Below, in pieces: positions 10,094 to 21,686 of a stretch of 64,000 nucleotides of DNA (positions within the stretch are counted from its first letter, which is position 1; the number at the start of each line of letters is the position of its first letter). The DNA is taken from positions 12,476,571 through 12,540,570 of the forward strand of contig NC_045138.2 in NCBI RefSeq assembly GCF_008831285.2, read 5' to 3'. The translations under genes were made by a program, and so were the position numbers. The notes beneath the pieces are model-generated. The model was not told where the DNA came from. It searched no databases and was given only the letters and a program-made list of their open reading frames with translations. The stretch is from Nymphaea colorata. Taxonomy: Eukaryota; Streptophyta; Magnoliopsida; Nymphaeales; Nymphaeaceae.

Positions 10094-10225
10094 GGATGTT
10101 GGACCAAAGGGATATTTATGAATGATGAAAAATATAATCAATAATCACTCATTTACTTATTTCTGGATAAAAAAATTTCTTTTCCCCCTTGCCCCTTGCA
10201 TTGAAAGAACTCGAATAAAAGAAGG

Positions 10226-10595
10226 ATGATTCAACCTCAGACCTTTTTTAATATAGTAGACAACATCGGAGCTTAAACATTGATGTGTATTTAAATCATA
10301 GGAGCTAGTAATTACTGGTATGCTCATATCAGTGACATTATTGTTGCTGTAATCAAAGAAGCAGTGCCAAATCTGCCCCTGAAAAGATTAGAAGTAATAA
10401 GAGTTATAATTCTACATACATGTAAAGAACTCAAGCGCGACAATAGTATGATAATCCGGTATGATGACAATGCAACAATTGTCATTGATCAAGAAGTAAA
10501 TCCAAAAGGCACCCAAGTTTTTGGTTTGATTGCTCTTGAATTGAGACAATTAAATTTCACCTAAGATAGTCTCATTAACTCTTGAAGTAATATAG
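10226..10595 (+). pseudogene. rpl14: rpl14 (plastid ribosomal protein L14), NUPT copy
   Basis: Starts MIQPQT and ends with PEVI-like codons and TAG at 10593-10595. From 10364 the frame is open: [56 protein letters not shown] shift separates this from the start, and FT is followed by a stop instead of KIVSL. Full-length L14 is about 122 residues. Confidence 0.9.
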
Positions 10596-10735
10596 ATAAT
10601 GAAAGACGAAACAACAGGTAGTAGGGTCTTTGAAATGGATCAATTAGTAGATTATGTCTCATGCACATACATTTAATGAAAAAGGAAACATAAACATGTT
10701 GATTATATCAAGGAAAAAAAAATAGATATTTCATC

Positions 10736-11132
10736 ATAGGTAGAGACACTATTGCCAATATAATAACTTATATAAGAAATGTTTACTTGGATAAAACGGA
10801 ACTGTTCAGATACCATCCACTAATATTACCGAAAACATTGTTAAAGTACTTCTATGATAGGGTTTCATCGAAAATGTTAGGAAGCACCGGGAAAACAACA
10901 AAGATTTCTCGGCTTTAGGCATACCACATAGATGAAATAGGAAAAGAGCATATAGAAATATTTTAAGGTGTATCAGCAGACCAAGTTTGCAAATCTATTC
11001 CAACTCTCAATGAATTCCTAGGGTCTAAGGCAAGATAGGGGTTGTAATTCTTTCTGCTTCCAGGGGTATAATGACATATCAAGAAGCTCGACTAGAAGGG
11101 TTGGAGGAGAAATTTTGTTTTATATATGGTAA
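10736..11132 (+). pseudogene. rps8: rps8 (plastid ribosomal protein S8), NUPT copy
   Basis: The start codon is changed (ATA at 10736-10738), followed by GRDTIANIITYIRN. EARLEGLEEKFCFIYG-like C-terminal sequence appears, with TAA at 11130-11132 at the normal end after ILCYIW in the correct frame. Stops and shifts lie between. The order rpl14-rps8-infA is as in plastomes. Confidence 0.85.
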
Positions 11133-11253
11133 GGTGATCCATCTGGTATATGAATTTGACACATAACTTCCTATTTATGAAAAAGAGAGTAGAGGTGGGT
11201 TGTCTAATGCCACTCCTCCTCCGTTAGTTAATACTTCAAGGAGGTTACCTAAA

Positions 11254-11487
11254 ATGAAAGAACAAAAATTGATCCATGAAGGCTTAATTACTGAATCACT
11301 GCCCAATAGCATGCTTTGGATTCACTTAGATAACAAAGACTTAGTTATAGGTTATGTTTTAGGGTGGAGATAACATAGTTTTATAGAAATACTACCATGA
11401 GATAGAGTAAAAATAGAAGTCAGCCGTTATGATTCAACAAGAGGACGTATAATTTATAGACTTCATGATAAAGATTCAAACGATTAG
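11254..11487 (+). pseudogene. infA: infA (plastid translation initiation factor 1), NUPT copy
   Basis: IF-1 is a 77-residue S1-like protein, and the span here has the exact normal length of 78 codons including the stop. [20 protein letters not shown] and DRVKIEVSRYDSTRGRIIYR are clear. Internal stops interrupt the SGRIRR.FIRILPG region. infA is functional in only some angiosperm plastomes, so a near-complete copy shows that the donor plastome still held full-length infA. Confidence 0.9.
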
Positions 11488-11603
11488 GTATTTCAATTTT
11501 CATGGACATAAATTTTGAGGCTGAAACACTAACTTAAGATGAATTAAAGAAAAGAGACTTATTTTCTTTCAAAGAGTAGATTTAGAATCAAGAAACAACA
11601 AAT

Positions 11604-11717
11604 ATGAAAATAAGAGCTTCTGTTCGTAAAATTTGTGAAAAATGTCAACTGATCCATAGGTGAGGATGAATTATAGTAATTTGATATAATTTGAAACATA
11701 TACAGAGATAGGGGTAA
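11604..11717 (+). pseudogene. rpl36: rpl36 (plastid ribosomal protein L36), NUPT copy
   Basis: L36 has 37 residues, and this span is exactly 37 codons plus stop. MKIRASVRKICEKC and the start of the following LI.R are kept. Stops then appear at the R-R-G-R positions (CGA to TGA type changes), and the zinc-binding C-terminal half is broken. Confidence 0.85.
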
Positions 11718-11840
11718 TATTTATAAAAAAAAGAACTTCACTTTCTAAGAGACCTAATGTACAAATACATGATTTGTTTTTACATGAAATGGACATATCC
11801 ACATATCTCTGACTCATATTTATGAGATGATAAATAGAAT

Positions 11841-12254
11841 ATCACAAAACCTATACCAAGATTTGGTTCACGTAGAAATTGCCATGTTAGTTCACGTAAG
11901 AGTGGGTGTAGAACACCAATAGGAGTTATTCATGTTCAAGCAAGTTTCAACACTACTATTGTTACTGTTATAGACCTACAAGGTCAGGTCGTTTCTTGGT
12001 CTTCTGCGGCTATCTGTGGATTCAAGGGCACAATAAGGGGTAACCCATTTACTTCTCAACCGCAGTAGGAAATGCTATTCATTTGATAGTAGACCAGGGT
12101 ATGCAACTAGCAAAAGTCATATTAAAGCGTCCCGGTTACAAGAGAGATGCATCATTATAAGTGATTCGTGGAACTGGTATACTATCAAATTTTGTACGTG
12201 ACATAACCCCTATGCAGCATAATGGATGCAGAATGAAAAAAAAAACATGTTTAA
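11841..12254 (+). pseudogene. rps11: rps11 (plastid ribosomal protein S11), NUPT copy
   Basis: [17 protein letters not shown], then [17 protein letters not shown], then NAIHLIVDQGMQLAKVILK and [15 protein letters not shown] are recognisable. A shift and stops lie around the TPFAAQTAAGNA segment, and the initiation codon is changed. The gene normally has about 138 codons. It lies directly upstream of rpoA, as in plastomes. Confidence 0.85.
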
Positions 12255-12324
12255 AAATAAAAATGGATTCTGATCCAAGAGAAATAAATAATTAAATAAT
12301 CCGATCAAATAATATTATATTAGT

Positions 12325-12440
12325 ATGGTTCGAGAGGAAGTGTTTTGAATCAAGAGCAGACATCAAACACATTTATTGTGGTTATTTTATTTTATCCCTA
12401 CTTATGAAGGGTCAAGCCGATACAGTCTATATTGTGATCC
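12325..12440 (+). pseudogene. rpoA: rpoA (plastid RNA polymerase alpha), N-terminal fragment
   Basis: MVREEVS starts at 12325 and is soon shifted. [10 protein letters not shown](V) matches the conserved N-terminal segment before the usual IG.AMRRALL motif, where similarity fades. Normal length is about 335 codons, so over 85% is absent. This is the right end of the rpl16-rpoA block. Confidence 0.75.
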
Positions 12441-12961
12441 CAAGGGATTTATGTAAAATTATTGAGTAGTCCACTTCATTTTGAATGATGAATCCCCTTA
12501 AAGAATAATATTGAAGCTCATAAAGGATTTAAATCTGTAAGTCCACCCTGACACTAGAGACATCTCAGTGGGAGACTGAGAGGCTGCAGAGAGAATCTAC
12601 AACTATATCCCCAAGCAACAGTCAAATGGAAGCGTGAATGTGAGAAGCCGGTGGAAAAGGGCAGCACTGCTGTAGGGCGTGAAGACTGGAGCTAAGTAGG
12701 TATAAAAGACTAATTTTTGAAGATAGATGTCTTCAATGCAGTTCTCATAAATCCAAAAGTGGCATTGATTGCGGTCTTTCTCTACCTCTGCATCTGCATC
12801 TCTAAGAAGAGCTTTGCATCAGAAGGATAGTCAATGGATGGGTCTAAGAAAGGAGCGGTCATGTACAACTCAAAGACGATTATGTCGTGTTCTTCCTTGA
12901 AGCATATATGCAATGGATAGACTCCTGTAACTGTGCCATCATATTTCATTTCTAATTGCAT

Positions 12962-13008
<47 letters not shown>

Positions 13009-13020
13009 TATAAATTTAGA
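12441..13020. other. Unassigned stretch between two plastid blocks
   Basis: I recognise no plastid or nuclear gene. A minus-strand open frame at 12782-13000 (QLEMKYDGTVTGVYPLHICF and on) begins inside the dinucleotide repeat and matches no family I know. The stretch may be filler DNA at a junction. Confidence 0.4.
12963..13004. repeat. (AC)n microsatellite
   Basis: About 20 uninterrupted AC units. Confidence 0.95.
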
Positions 13021-13024
13021 TATC

Positions 13025-13286
13025 TAAAAGGAATCTAATGGCTAGTTCCACTAAAGAACATGAAAAGAATTTTCACAAGGTACAACTAGCAATTCCCTAT
13101 TACTCTCTTAGGGAGTGAACCATGGATTAATTCCTCTTTCACTTGGAGGTATTGAATATACACTTACCTAAAATTCTATGCCTTATGTTATTCTTACCAA
13201 TAGACATGTCAGAGCTAGAGGTATGCCAATCAGATTAAATGGGATAACAATTTTTTCACTCTAAATATATAAAATCGTAATTTCGA
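13025..13286 (-). other. Probable rpoC1 intron remnant
   Basis: It lies directly downstream of the rpoC1 exon 1 similarity on the minus strand, where plastid rpoC1 has a group II intron. Assigned by position only. Confidence 0.35.
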
Positions 13287-13728
13287 TCAAATCACACCGC
13301 AGTATTCCAAGCCTTCTAATTCCTTAAGAGGTTTATTTGAAAGATTCACGGTATAACTAGGAAGACGTTTCAAATACCACACATGAGTCACCGGGCATGC
13401 TAGTTTGATGCATCCCATTTGATATCTTCGGATTTGAAAATCAACAAATTCCACTCCGCCTTGTTCACAAAATTTTGGTTCTTCTTTTTCACCCCCGATC
13501 ACTCGATAATTTCCACAAGCACAAATTCCACTTTTTGTAGGACTAAAATTCTTTCAATAAACAACCTATCTTTTTCTGGTTTATTGGTTTTGTAATGAAA
13601 GATATATGGTTTTGTCACCTCTCCAACTATCTCTGCATTTGGTAGGATTTTTTTGGCCCAAACGTATTTGTTTAGGAGAAACTAATCTAGTTTGAAGTTG
13701 TTGATATTTATACTAATTGATAATAGAA
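13287..13728 (-). pseudogene. rpoC1: rpoC1 (plastid RNA polymerase beta'), exon 1, NUPT copy
   Basis: rpoC1 encodes the N-terminal part of the beta' subunit of the plastid-encoded polymerase. Recognisable are [47 protein letters not shown] and [20 protein letters not shown]. One cysteine of the zinc-binding set is changed (CEQC to CEQG). The start codon is lost near 13728, and shifts separate the segments. Similarity stops where exon 1 normally ends. Confidence 0.9.
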
Positions 13729-13750
13729 GAAAAATTCTGATTCATTCCGA

Positions 13751-14352
13751 TCAAACTTCCTTCGTATTAATTTGGAAGTTTCTTAGATGCAAGGAAATGA
13801 TTCAGTTCCAGAAATAAAGATCAAAGTTCACGAACGAGCAATCAAAAGGATTCCGGTGCACTCTCAGGATTAGGTATTGTTCTTCCAACAATTGTGGTAT
13901 CAAGTACTTACTAACGAGCTCTAGTATGATTGGATGTATACGTGAGCATCTCTTATAAAATATGAGCAACACCAAATCCCTCTAGAGACCAAGCTTCCAT
14001 TTCTCCTACTCATTTCCACCTTGCTTCGCCATTCTCCTGAAGGGTTGTTGTGTAACAAGTGTATAATGACCACTGGAATGTCCGTGGATTTTATCATCAA
14101 CTTAATGAAATAATTTTAACATATAGGACTTTCCTATTACAGTAGGTTGTTTAAAAGGATCTCCTATTCTTTCATCGAATATTCTGCTCTTTCTAGAATA
14201 CTCACAAAGGAATTGTACGACGGGCACCATAGGTGAAAACAAAAGCATGGACTTCTATGGATCTCTAGAGACCCTCCAAGTGGTGAGAAAACATAGTCAC
14301 TCAATCTGCATTCTCCCCATTTAAGGGGCCATTGCAAGTCTACAACAGCCAT
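13751..14352 (-). pseudogene. rpoB: rpoB (plastid RNA polymerase beta), C-terminal fragment
   Basis: Read on the minus strand, [40 protein letters not shown] and the end FQINTKEV with a stop at 13751-13753 match the beta subunit C terminus. Many stops and shifts occur between. Further upstream (14240-14350), DYVFSPLGG resembles the DMVFNPLG segment, and a deletion separates it from the rest. The gene normally has about 1070 codons. rpoB followed by rpoC1 is the plastid order. Confidence 0.8.
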
Positions 14353-14670
14353 GCTTTAGTTTTCATCATCCACATGGTGCTTCTCCTCTATCACTAAATG
14401 TTTTCTTGACAATTGGAGAGCAAAACCTTCATCGTCTTCTCAATTTTTTTTAACTTCCGTATGATAAGCTCTAGCTTCAAGAGATAGGGATTAAGAGATT
14501 ATATAGTATAGCCCCATCATATGGAAATGCAAACTCGTTAAGACGTTCTCACGTTTAGACAGACCATAAATAGGAGATGTTTTTGTGAATGATTGTACCC
14601 ATGAACAATGGAGATGATAGTTTGTCTTTCCTATAAACAATTTTCTCATGAATGATGAATCCAATACTTT
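14353..14670. other. Unassigned, right edge of the plastid insertion
   Basis: No gene recognised. A minus-strand open frame (14491-14691) has no recognisable motif. The plastid-derived DNA may end in this stretch. Confidence 0.35.
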
Positions 14671-14671
14671 G

Positions 14672-15310
14672 TGGAGGGGCCCCCAATTCACTAATTCATC
14701 AAATAGATCAGTAAAGTAGACAAGGGATACTGGTTCACAATATCAGTAAAGTAGACAAGGGATACCAACTTGACTCAACACATCAATCAGACATACTATT
14801 GAACTGATGGTGCTTTAGTTGCGAGATCGTGTGTATGCCCAAGCACTCTGCTGATTCGACACTAATTAGACAAATAAAAATATTGATGAGGAGGGGCCTA
14901 GTCCATGGATTTTGCAAATAGATTAGTAGAGTAGGCAAGAGATATCATTTGAGTTGTCCAAGGTACCAGTCTAATTGCGACACTCAGCGAACCACTTAGG
15001 TATATCATCAAACCAATGGTTCCTTAGATGTCACATAGAGTGTATACCCAAGCACACCATATCATAGATCTAAGTTCAATTTCCTTTTGTTTAGTTCAAT
15101 GCAACTGTACATGATGATATTAATGTGAAGGGGCCAATCCTTGGATCCATCAGATAAACTGGTGAAGTAGACAAGGGATATTGGTTTGGATTGAATAGAA
15201 ACCTATTTCATTGCAAGTCTTAGTGAATGGATCAGATCTAACATCAGACCTATGGTGCTTAGATGCTAGATAAGGTGTACACCCAAACACATACAAGATA
15301 TAATAGTTTT
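14672..15310. repeat. Degenerate tandem repeat, about 210-240-bp unit, three copies
   Basis: The sentence GAGGGGCC - CAT/GGATT - AGTAAAGTAGACAAGGGATA - ACCAATGGTGCTTAGATG - GTGTATACCCAAGCACA recurs beginning near 14675, 14890 and 15130, with heavy divergence. It contains no open frame of note. Confidence 0.7.
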
Positions 15311-15791
15311 ATTTTCTTTTTCATTAGATTAATTCAATTGATTGTAGTGCTCATTATTTAATATGATATAGTGAGAATATCAGTGGGCTAGTAGCAGCAA
15401 GCAAATCAACAAACGTATCTATTGGTTGTTCTATAAAGATGCTAGGGAGATTTGTGGGAAATGAAGATACTAGACTATCGAGTGGGCAACAAAGATATGG
15501 GGCAATCTAGCTTAGAGAAAAAGAATAGCAAAGCAAATAAAGAATGGCCATGAAAAATGAATGGTCAGAGGATCCGCAACATGGAATGAGGAATGGACAT
15601 GTTGGACAAATATAGGTCGGATGACAACAACAACAGACTAACAATGAACAGGATAAGAATGGAGTACAAGAGCTAGTAATTGAGCAATGTTAAATATAAA
15701 AAAGGTTATAATGCCCAAAAATAGGTGGATAAAAGGCAATGAATTGGAAAAATGGAACAAGAGCATCAACATAAAAAAAAAATTTTGGCCA
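15311..15791. other. Unassigned AT-rich stretch
   Basis: Nothing recognisable. It lies between the tandem repeat and the left LTR of the gypsy element. Confidence 0.3.
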
Positions 15792-16160
15792 TGTCATGGG
15801 GATCAGTATGTGTGAAGCTATGGTCCTACCTTAGGAGCGAGTGTACGATACATGACTTAAAAACAAAGAATTCATGAATAAAGTAACATGGACAAGGAGA
15901 AGGAAAAGAACTTGCAATGAGTTTTCTTATTCACTAAAAAAAAGTACATTCCAGGTGAAGTAAAGGATATAAAAACTTGATTTTACTTACATAGGTGTCT
16001 AAGGCTCATACAAGAGTTTACTTGCTGAACACTTAAAGCAAGGAATTCCAAAATATGACATTTGACTAGTAAGAGGGTACTCCCTTACAAGTGAACAAAC
16101 ATACATGAGTGGATACCAGATACATGAAGAGTCCTATATAGACACAAACACAAGAAAACA
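15792..16160 (-). repeat. 3' LTR of the gypsy element
   Basis: Starts TGTCATGGG on the plus strand and ends AAGAAAACA. It shares runs with 20099-20494 such as AAAATATGACA/AAAATATGATA and GTGAACAAACATACA. The minus-strand sequence just before it (plus 16161-16175) is a purine-rich tract. Confidence 0.7.
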
Positions 16161-16999
16161 AGTTATCCCCTTTAAATCATGTGTTGCCCTTGACAACAAC
16201 CGCTTCATGGTAGGCACTATTTTTTTTTTCTCATAGCATTGCCTCATTTTGGATGCGAACTCACACTTCAGCTCCTCTTGGATATCAATGGTTGTTGGCT
16301 TATGAATATTTTAAGCAAACTATGCCATGGGGGCTTGCTTTTCTACCAGTTGTAGCAGAACTATGCCACATCAAGAAGCTTCACCTTTTTTGGTTTGTGT
16401 AGACAAAGTGTCGTGGGCATTGCTCTAACAACGCATTGATGTACTTCATTTTGCCATGAGTCTGCAGATAAAAACTTATGGAGAACAACAAGTTTGAGTG
16501 GAATAATCGAAATATTTCACACCATATTTTTTTTCATGAAGCGGGCATCACAATTGCTCGTGATTTTCTTTGAAACTTTTATGCACTTTACAATGTTCTT
16601 CACAAATAGCTATGCTATTTCTTTTGTGGGACATTCCTTTGAAGCTGAGATGAATTGTGGCTTGCTTGGAGCTACTAAATATGAAGCTGAAGTTATTTAC
16701 CTTCGAGAGATTAATAATGAAGTCCATGGAGAGACTTTCCTATAGACACTTGAACACTGGAAAATGTTCTATAAGGCTAGTAGTCCTTTGGTCGGTTCTA
16801 TTATATTGCTGACAAATGAGGTATTTCTCCACATAAACCTTGACATGATCTTGTGTTTGGAGCTAATAGTAACCACAACCAAAGAGTGCTGAGGTCTGCT
16901 CTTTACTAGGGTGGCTCTGCTCAAAACATGTCAAGCACTCCTTCAAGAGCTTCACTGAAGATTCCACCCACCTTTATACAAACACACATCCACCTTTAA

Positions 17000-18300
17000 T
17001 GAGAAGAAATCCATCCTTTAGTAAGAGCCTATGAGCCTTCCCTATTTTTGCCAAGGCTGTTAAGTGTTCTACTATTGAATCTTATTGCATCCATTTACGA
17101 AAATGTTCAAGGAAAGCACCTTCAAAATGTACTTCAAAGATTTCCGATTGAGAGGTCTCAAGCCATGCCTTTCGACTCAGAGTTTTGGCAACAATATTGG
17201 TCTTATCTGCTCCATACTAAAAAATGAATTCAAATTTTGTTAAGCATTACTGCCAACAGACTTGCTTTAGGGCCAGCTTCTTTTGGGTTTAAAAGTAGTT
17301 TGTTATCATTGTTTATCTTTGTGATGAACCAAGTTTCAAAGCAGGTAATGCCTCAACATGTAAAGGTAGTGCAAAGTAGTTGTCATCCCCCATACATGCA
17401 CTATATAATGTCTTCTTATATCCTTCAACGTTTGGCTGTCATAGGTAATTGAATGGTCATTCTGTATCAATACTCTGTTGATGACAAATCAGATGCATTT
17501 ATGAGGTCTAAAATGGTCAAACAACTTCCTACACAAAGGCTATCTTCAATCATTCAAAAATATTGTGAGGGAATGAGTCTATGCCCAAGCCTTGTTGGTC
17601 TTGAGCAATCATTGAGGGGAGCAACAATCAAAGAATAGCCTTCAATGACTTGTTGACAATAGTTTGTTAAGTCAAAGAAGAACCATAATGTAGGGGCTGT
17701 AATTGATGGATTCCATTCCTGAATGGCTTTTGATTTTTTTTTACATCCATTCGTAGTCGATCATATCTAACAATGTGGTCGAGGAGACTAATCTTCTATT
17801 ATCCAAAGAGACACATATTTTTTTACATAGACATCATGATCCTTCAACACTTAGAATACCAAAAGTGACCACAATGGTTGTTCGCATTGCTTTTTAAGAC
17901 CACTATATCAACATCATTGACTACCATGAACTTGTATAGGTGCAACTGAAAAATTTGTTTACTGACATTGAGAAGATCATATGGGTGTTAGTTAACCAAA
18001 ATCATAAGCTTTATACTATGTGACGCAAATGGTTTTTGATTCATTATCTTCTATAATTCTGACTCACTAGTAGCTAGACTGAAGGTCCAACTTTGAGAAG
18101 ATCCATGTGTTGTCCAATTGGTTAAACAAATTTTCAATAAGTGACAAAGGATACTTGTTATTCAAGTCACTTTGTTCAATGCACAGTAATTAACAGAAAA
18201 TCATTTTGAGACATTATGTTTCATTGGAAACAACACAGAGGCTCCAAATGGTGCTTCAAAGAGATGCTAGCAGCCAATATATCATCGAGCAACCTCCATA
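17000..18300 (-). pseudogene. Gypsy reverse transcriptase and RNase H remnant
   Basis: Minus-strand translation in shifting frames gives SPFGAPVLFPMK, then VNYCALNKVT. These match the RT opening SPFGAPVLFVKKKDG...DYRALNKVT of gypsy elements, which lies near 18150-18250. Further along, KFMVVNDVDIVVLKSN (near 17900) is a damaged form of KFVVVYIDDILVYSK, so the two catalytic aspartates are lost. Segments resembling TNYYRQFVKGYS..APL and the RNase H region extend towards 17.4 kb. No integrase motif could be assigned with confidence. Confidence 0.65.
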
Positions 18301-19394
18301 GCACTTTTAACTTGTCTTCATCCTGTAAGGAACCCTGGTCAAGCGCTTCACTTTGAGGATCATTTCAATATGATGATTGACCTCATGGTTTGGCAACATA
18401 TGATTTAATAGTTTAGGTGGCTGAACTCTTTCAACATAGGGGCTGTACTTGGTGGGACAACAATATGCTTGGGTTCTCCTTCAGCATGCATGACAATTGG
18501 AAATGTTTTTTCGTCATGTTGTACTCTTTTCTTTAGCTGCATGGCCAATAACATGGAAGGATGCTTTCCCCTAGCAGCATAACAATGCACCATGTGAGAG
18601 AGTTTTGAACCCATAAGTGTCAATGAGTTGAACTTCGGCAACAACATGGTCTCAAAGGAATTACATACCAATAATCACCTTGAGATGTTTACAGTGCCCA
18701 CTCAACTCCCAATTGTCACATCCTTTGCCTCTCTGAGATGTTCATTGTCTTGAGGTTTCATTACTTTGGCTTAAGCTTCAAGTATAATCTCCCTATCTCC
18801 TTCCTCAAGACTAAGTTGTAGGTAGCCTCTAAATCTATCACATATGTTTTATTGAATCAGTTTGTTGTTCACCATCATTCTTTATAACATACGACTTTAT
18901 ACTGCATTGAATACCTAAACGACCCTCATTAGTAGCTGCATGTTTCCAGCCTCACCTTTATTAGCTCTTGCAAGATTGTCCTATCTGTCATCAACTACAA
19001 GGCACTTTAGATATTGTCAGGCCACATGGCTCTCTTCACATAATCAACAAAGCACTACTTTGGCATGTTTTTTGTTTTTGTTTCCCAAAAAAAGTTCATT
19101 CTCATACTGGTGCTTGCTTATCGAGCACATTTATTGTCTAGCCGGATCTCTTTATTTTTCCATGGTCAAATTTCTTTAAAGATTTACAGGTGTAGTTTGT
19201 GTTGAGTACACACCAAACAATTTGCTACCACACATACATTCTCCAAGATCTCCAGATTGTTTCTTTCCACTTCAAACTAGATCCAAAGTTGAAGTGACAT
19301 AATAAATCAACATATTGTGTATGTTTATCACGAGCTACTGCAACATCCTTACATACTCCTAAAATAGTCTAATATAATTCAACTCTACCACCAT

Positions 19395-19595
19395 CTAATA
19401 AGCTTGCCTCAGTTCATTCTGGGGTATGAAATAATTCTTCAATTCTTGTTTAAAGTTATCGAATGTATCATTCTTACAATTCATTTTTTCAATACCAAGC
19501 CTTTTGCATCTCCACAAAGCATCATCATCCTCTTTTAGCAACACAACTATAGTTTTGACCCAAAGGTAATATTCCACAACATTTTGAAGATCCAT
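19395..19595 (-). pseudogene. Gypsy Gag (retrotransposon gag domain) fragment
   Basis: DDALWRCKRLGIEKMNCKND, then FDNFKQELKNYFIPQNE, matches the gypsy Gag core pattern (A..WW..., then TW..FK..L...F.P.N). It lies between the primer-binding site and the reverse transcriptase on the minus strand, as expected. The frame closes soon on both sides. Confidence 0.75.
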
Positions 19596-20078
19596 GTATT
19601 ATTTCACGTGGATCAAAAAGTTATCAATCATCCTGCTGCTCAGTTATTATTTTTATGGGTCTCTATATATCAACCTTTGATGATCAATCCTCATTTCTGC
19701 CACATACAAAAACACATCACTACAAAGTGTGGTTCTTTGCCTGAATTTCTGCAACATTAGCTTATAAAGTGGTCATTGCCATGGTCAATGTCACCACAAG
19801 TTCAACCATCTGTTCTCGCATGGTTTTCATTTTGTCTCTCAATTCTTTGAATGAATCAGCTACATTGCCCAACACATCCTCATATGTAATTATGTGACAA
19901 CTTGCTTGCTTACTAATTCAGCTAAGTCCACCTGGTCACAGGATGAGCCCATATCATGAGGATAGACTATCCTCTTGCCCTTGGTGCTTTGCATATCATA
20001 TTGAGTCTCCACTCCGTGATCACAATAAGTGGGCATGCTCCTATATACCAACTCTCAAATTGTTTTTCCAAATTGGTC

Positions 20079-20096
20079 AAAACCACACTGATACCA
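20079..20096 (-). promoter_or_regulatory. Primer-binding site of the gypsy element
   Basis: On the minus strand TGGTATCAGTGTGG lies two bases inside the right LTR. It resembles the initiator tRNA-Met site TGGTATCAGAGC, with changes after position 9. Confidence 0.65.
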
Positions 20097-20098
20097 AC

Positions 20099-20494
20099 TG
20101 TCATGGGCCGACTTTGCTTCTATCTACATGATACAATGATCTTAATTTCCTCTACAAGCCTTCAGAGTGGATGTGTTGTAGACGTCTTGGAAAACAAAAA
20201 GAACATAAAAGAAGAAACGCACACAAAGAGAGGAGAATGAACTTGCATTGAGTTGTTTCATTAACTTTAGAACAATAACCATAACAAGCGAAGTAAGCAA
20301 TGAGATAGAAACTTGACTTTATTTATATAGGGCGCTCAAAATCTCATACAATAGCTTCCTTGCTAGACACCTAAGGAAAGAGATATCAAAATATGATACT
20401 TGACAGGTGGGAGGGTACTGCTTTCCAAGTGAACAAACATACACCAATGGACACTAGATAGAAGAAAAATCTATACAAACACAGGAATAAGCCA
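20099..20494 (-). repeat. 5' LTR of the gypsy element
   Basis: Starts TGTCATGGG on the plus strand, as the left LTR does, and ends near AATAAGCCA. It is 396 bp against 369 bp for the left copy. Confidence 0.7.
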
Positions 20495-21686
20495 TATGTT
20501 GGTTATTTTTTCATTAAATACAAGCTATGTAGTCCACAACATTAAATTGATGGAAAGTATGCTTAAAGTTTTACTCCAGTCCGTACTTGCAGCTCATGCT
20601 TTTGCCTCAACATTTGCCTTCGTAAGGCTCCTTCTCCTGCAATCAATATCTCTCTTCATTCTATTTGATCACAAGGTCAGCAAGAGGTTTTAACATGTTA
20701 CTCTTAGGTCTAGGGTCAGTAAACATGCCATAGATTACTTGAAAATCACTAATAGATGTACTCTTGGGGTCTCATGCCTATTAATAAATTAATTGAATCA
20801 AATCCAAGAATGACAAATTCAAGCTAGGAGCCAGCACAAGAAAGTTTCATACCAAGATCTACCAAAGTCAGCCAGAAGTCAAACTCAGCCACAACCAACC
20901 ATAAGAACCAGCCCAAACCAAAGGTTTTGTAGGTCTAACAAGTCAAGCCCTAAACGGTAACCCTCAAAGTTTTTAATCTTGCAAAAACTCTGTCGCATAC
21001 AGGATGTTCACAAGCTGAGGTCAAGCCAAGCTAAGCCTGCTCAGTCTTGACTTCACTAGTTCAGGTTCAAATTGGACAAGCCAAGCTTGCCTGAGCTGAG
21101 TCTTTTTTTTTTCTTCATTTGTAGATTAGAAAAAAAAAGAAACATTGATCATGCCAATGGAGTTCAAAACAATAAACCATTTTATATATACACACACACA
21201 CACATTCAAGGACATCAAATCTGGGTTGTTCGTTTTTAAATGGACGACCCAAAACAACTCCTCTCTTCCTCCCTTTCCCTGTGCATTTCCTCCCTTCCCT
21301 CCATTCTCTCTCCCTCTCCCCACTCTCTCTCTACCACTCATCTCTTCTTCACAGAATATCCGCCGGCTCCCCCCCTTGCTGTTGTCGGCAGGCCAGGCGG
21401 CATCACCTGACTAGGCTGCTGGTGACAGTAGGGGGGACTCCCCCCTGCCTCTACCTTTTGTGGGTAGAAGGAAATGTAAAGTCACCTAGCCATCTAATCA
21501 AGGCCGTCCATGTCAAGCAAATGAATTGTTGAAAGAAAAACAAGGAAAAAAAGTGTAAATTAATCTTAGATGAAAAAAATGTTCACCACTTTTTTCTTTT
21601 TCTTTTTTCTCTTAACCGTCCATCAGGTTAAATCGAACGGTGCCTATTAAATGGCGGTGTGACTTTAAAAAGCTAAAGTCATCATT

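Larger units (their letters stand above)
15792..20494 (-). mobile_element. Decayed Ty3/gypsy LTR retrotransposon, minus strand
   Basis: The element has two related LTRs in direct orientation, a primer-binding site inside the right LTR, and a polypurine run inside the left one. On the minus strand the order is Gag, protease region, reverse transcriptase and RNase H/integrase remnants, which is the gypsy order. At 4.7 kb it is shorter than a typical intact element, and all frames are broken. The divergence between the LTRs (many substitutions and indels) shows an old insertion. Confidence 0.75.

Noticed and set aside
12782-13000. Open frame starting with alternating Cys-Val
   Set aside because: The start is translated from the (AC)n repeat; the remainder matches no family.
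1193-14352. Possibility that this stretch is real plastid DNA
   Set aside because: Nearly every gene has stops or shifts, gene order is not plastid, a Copia fragment is inserted, and nuclear genes and retroelements follow on the same sequence.
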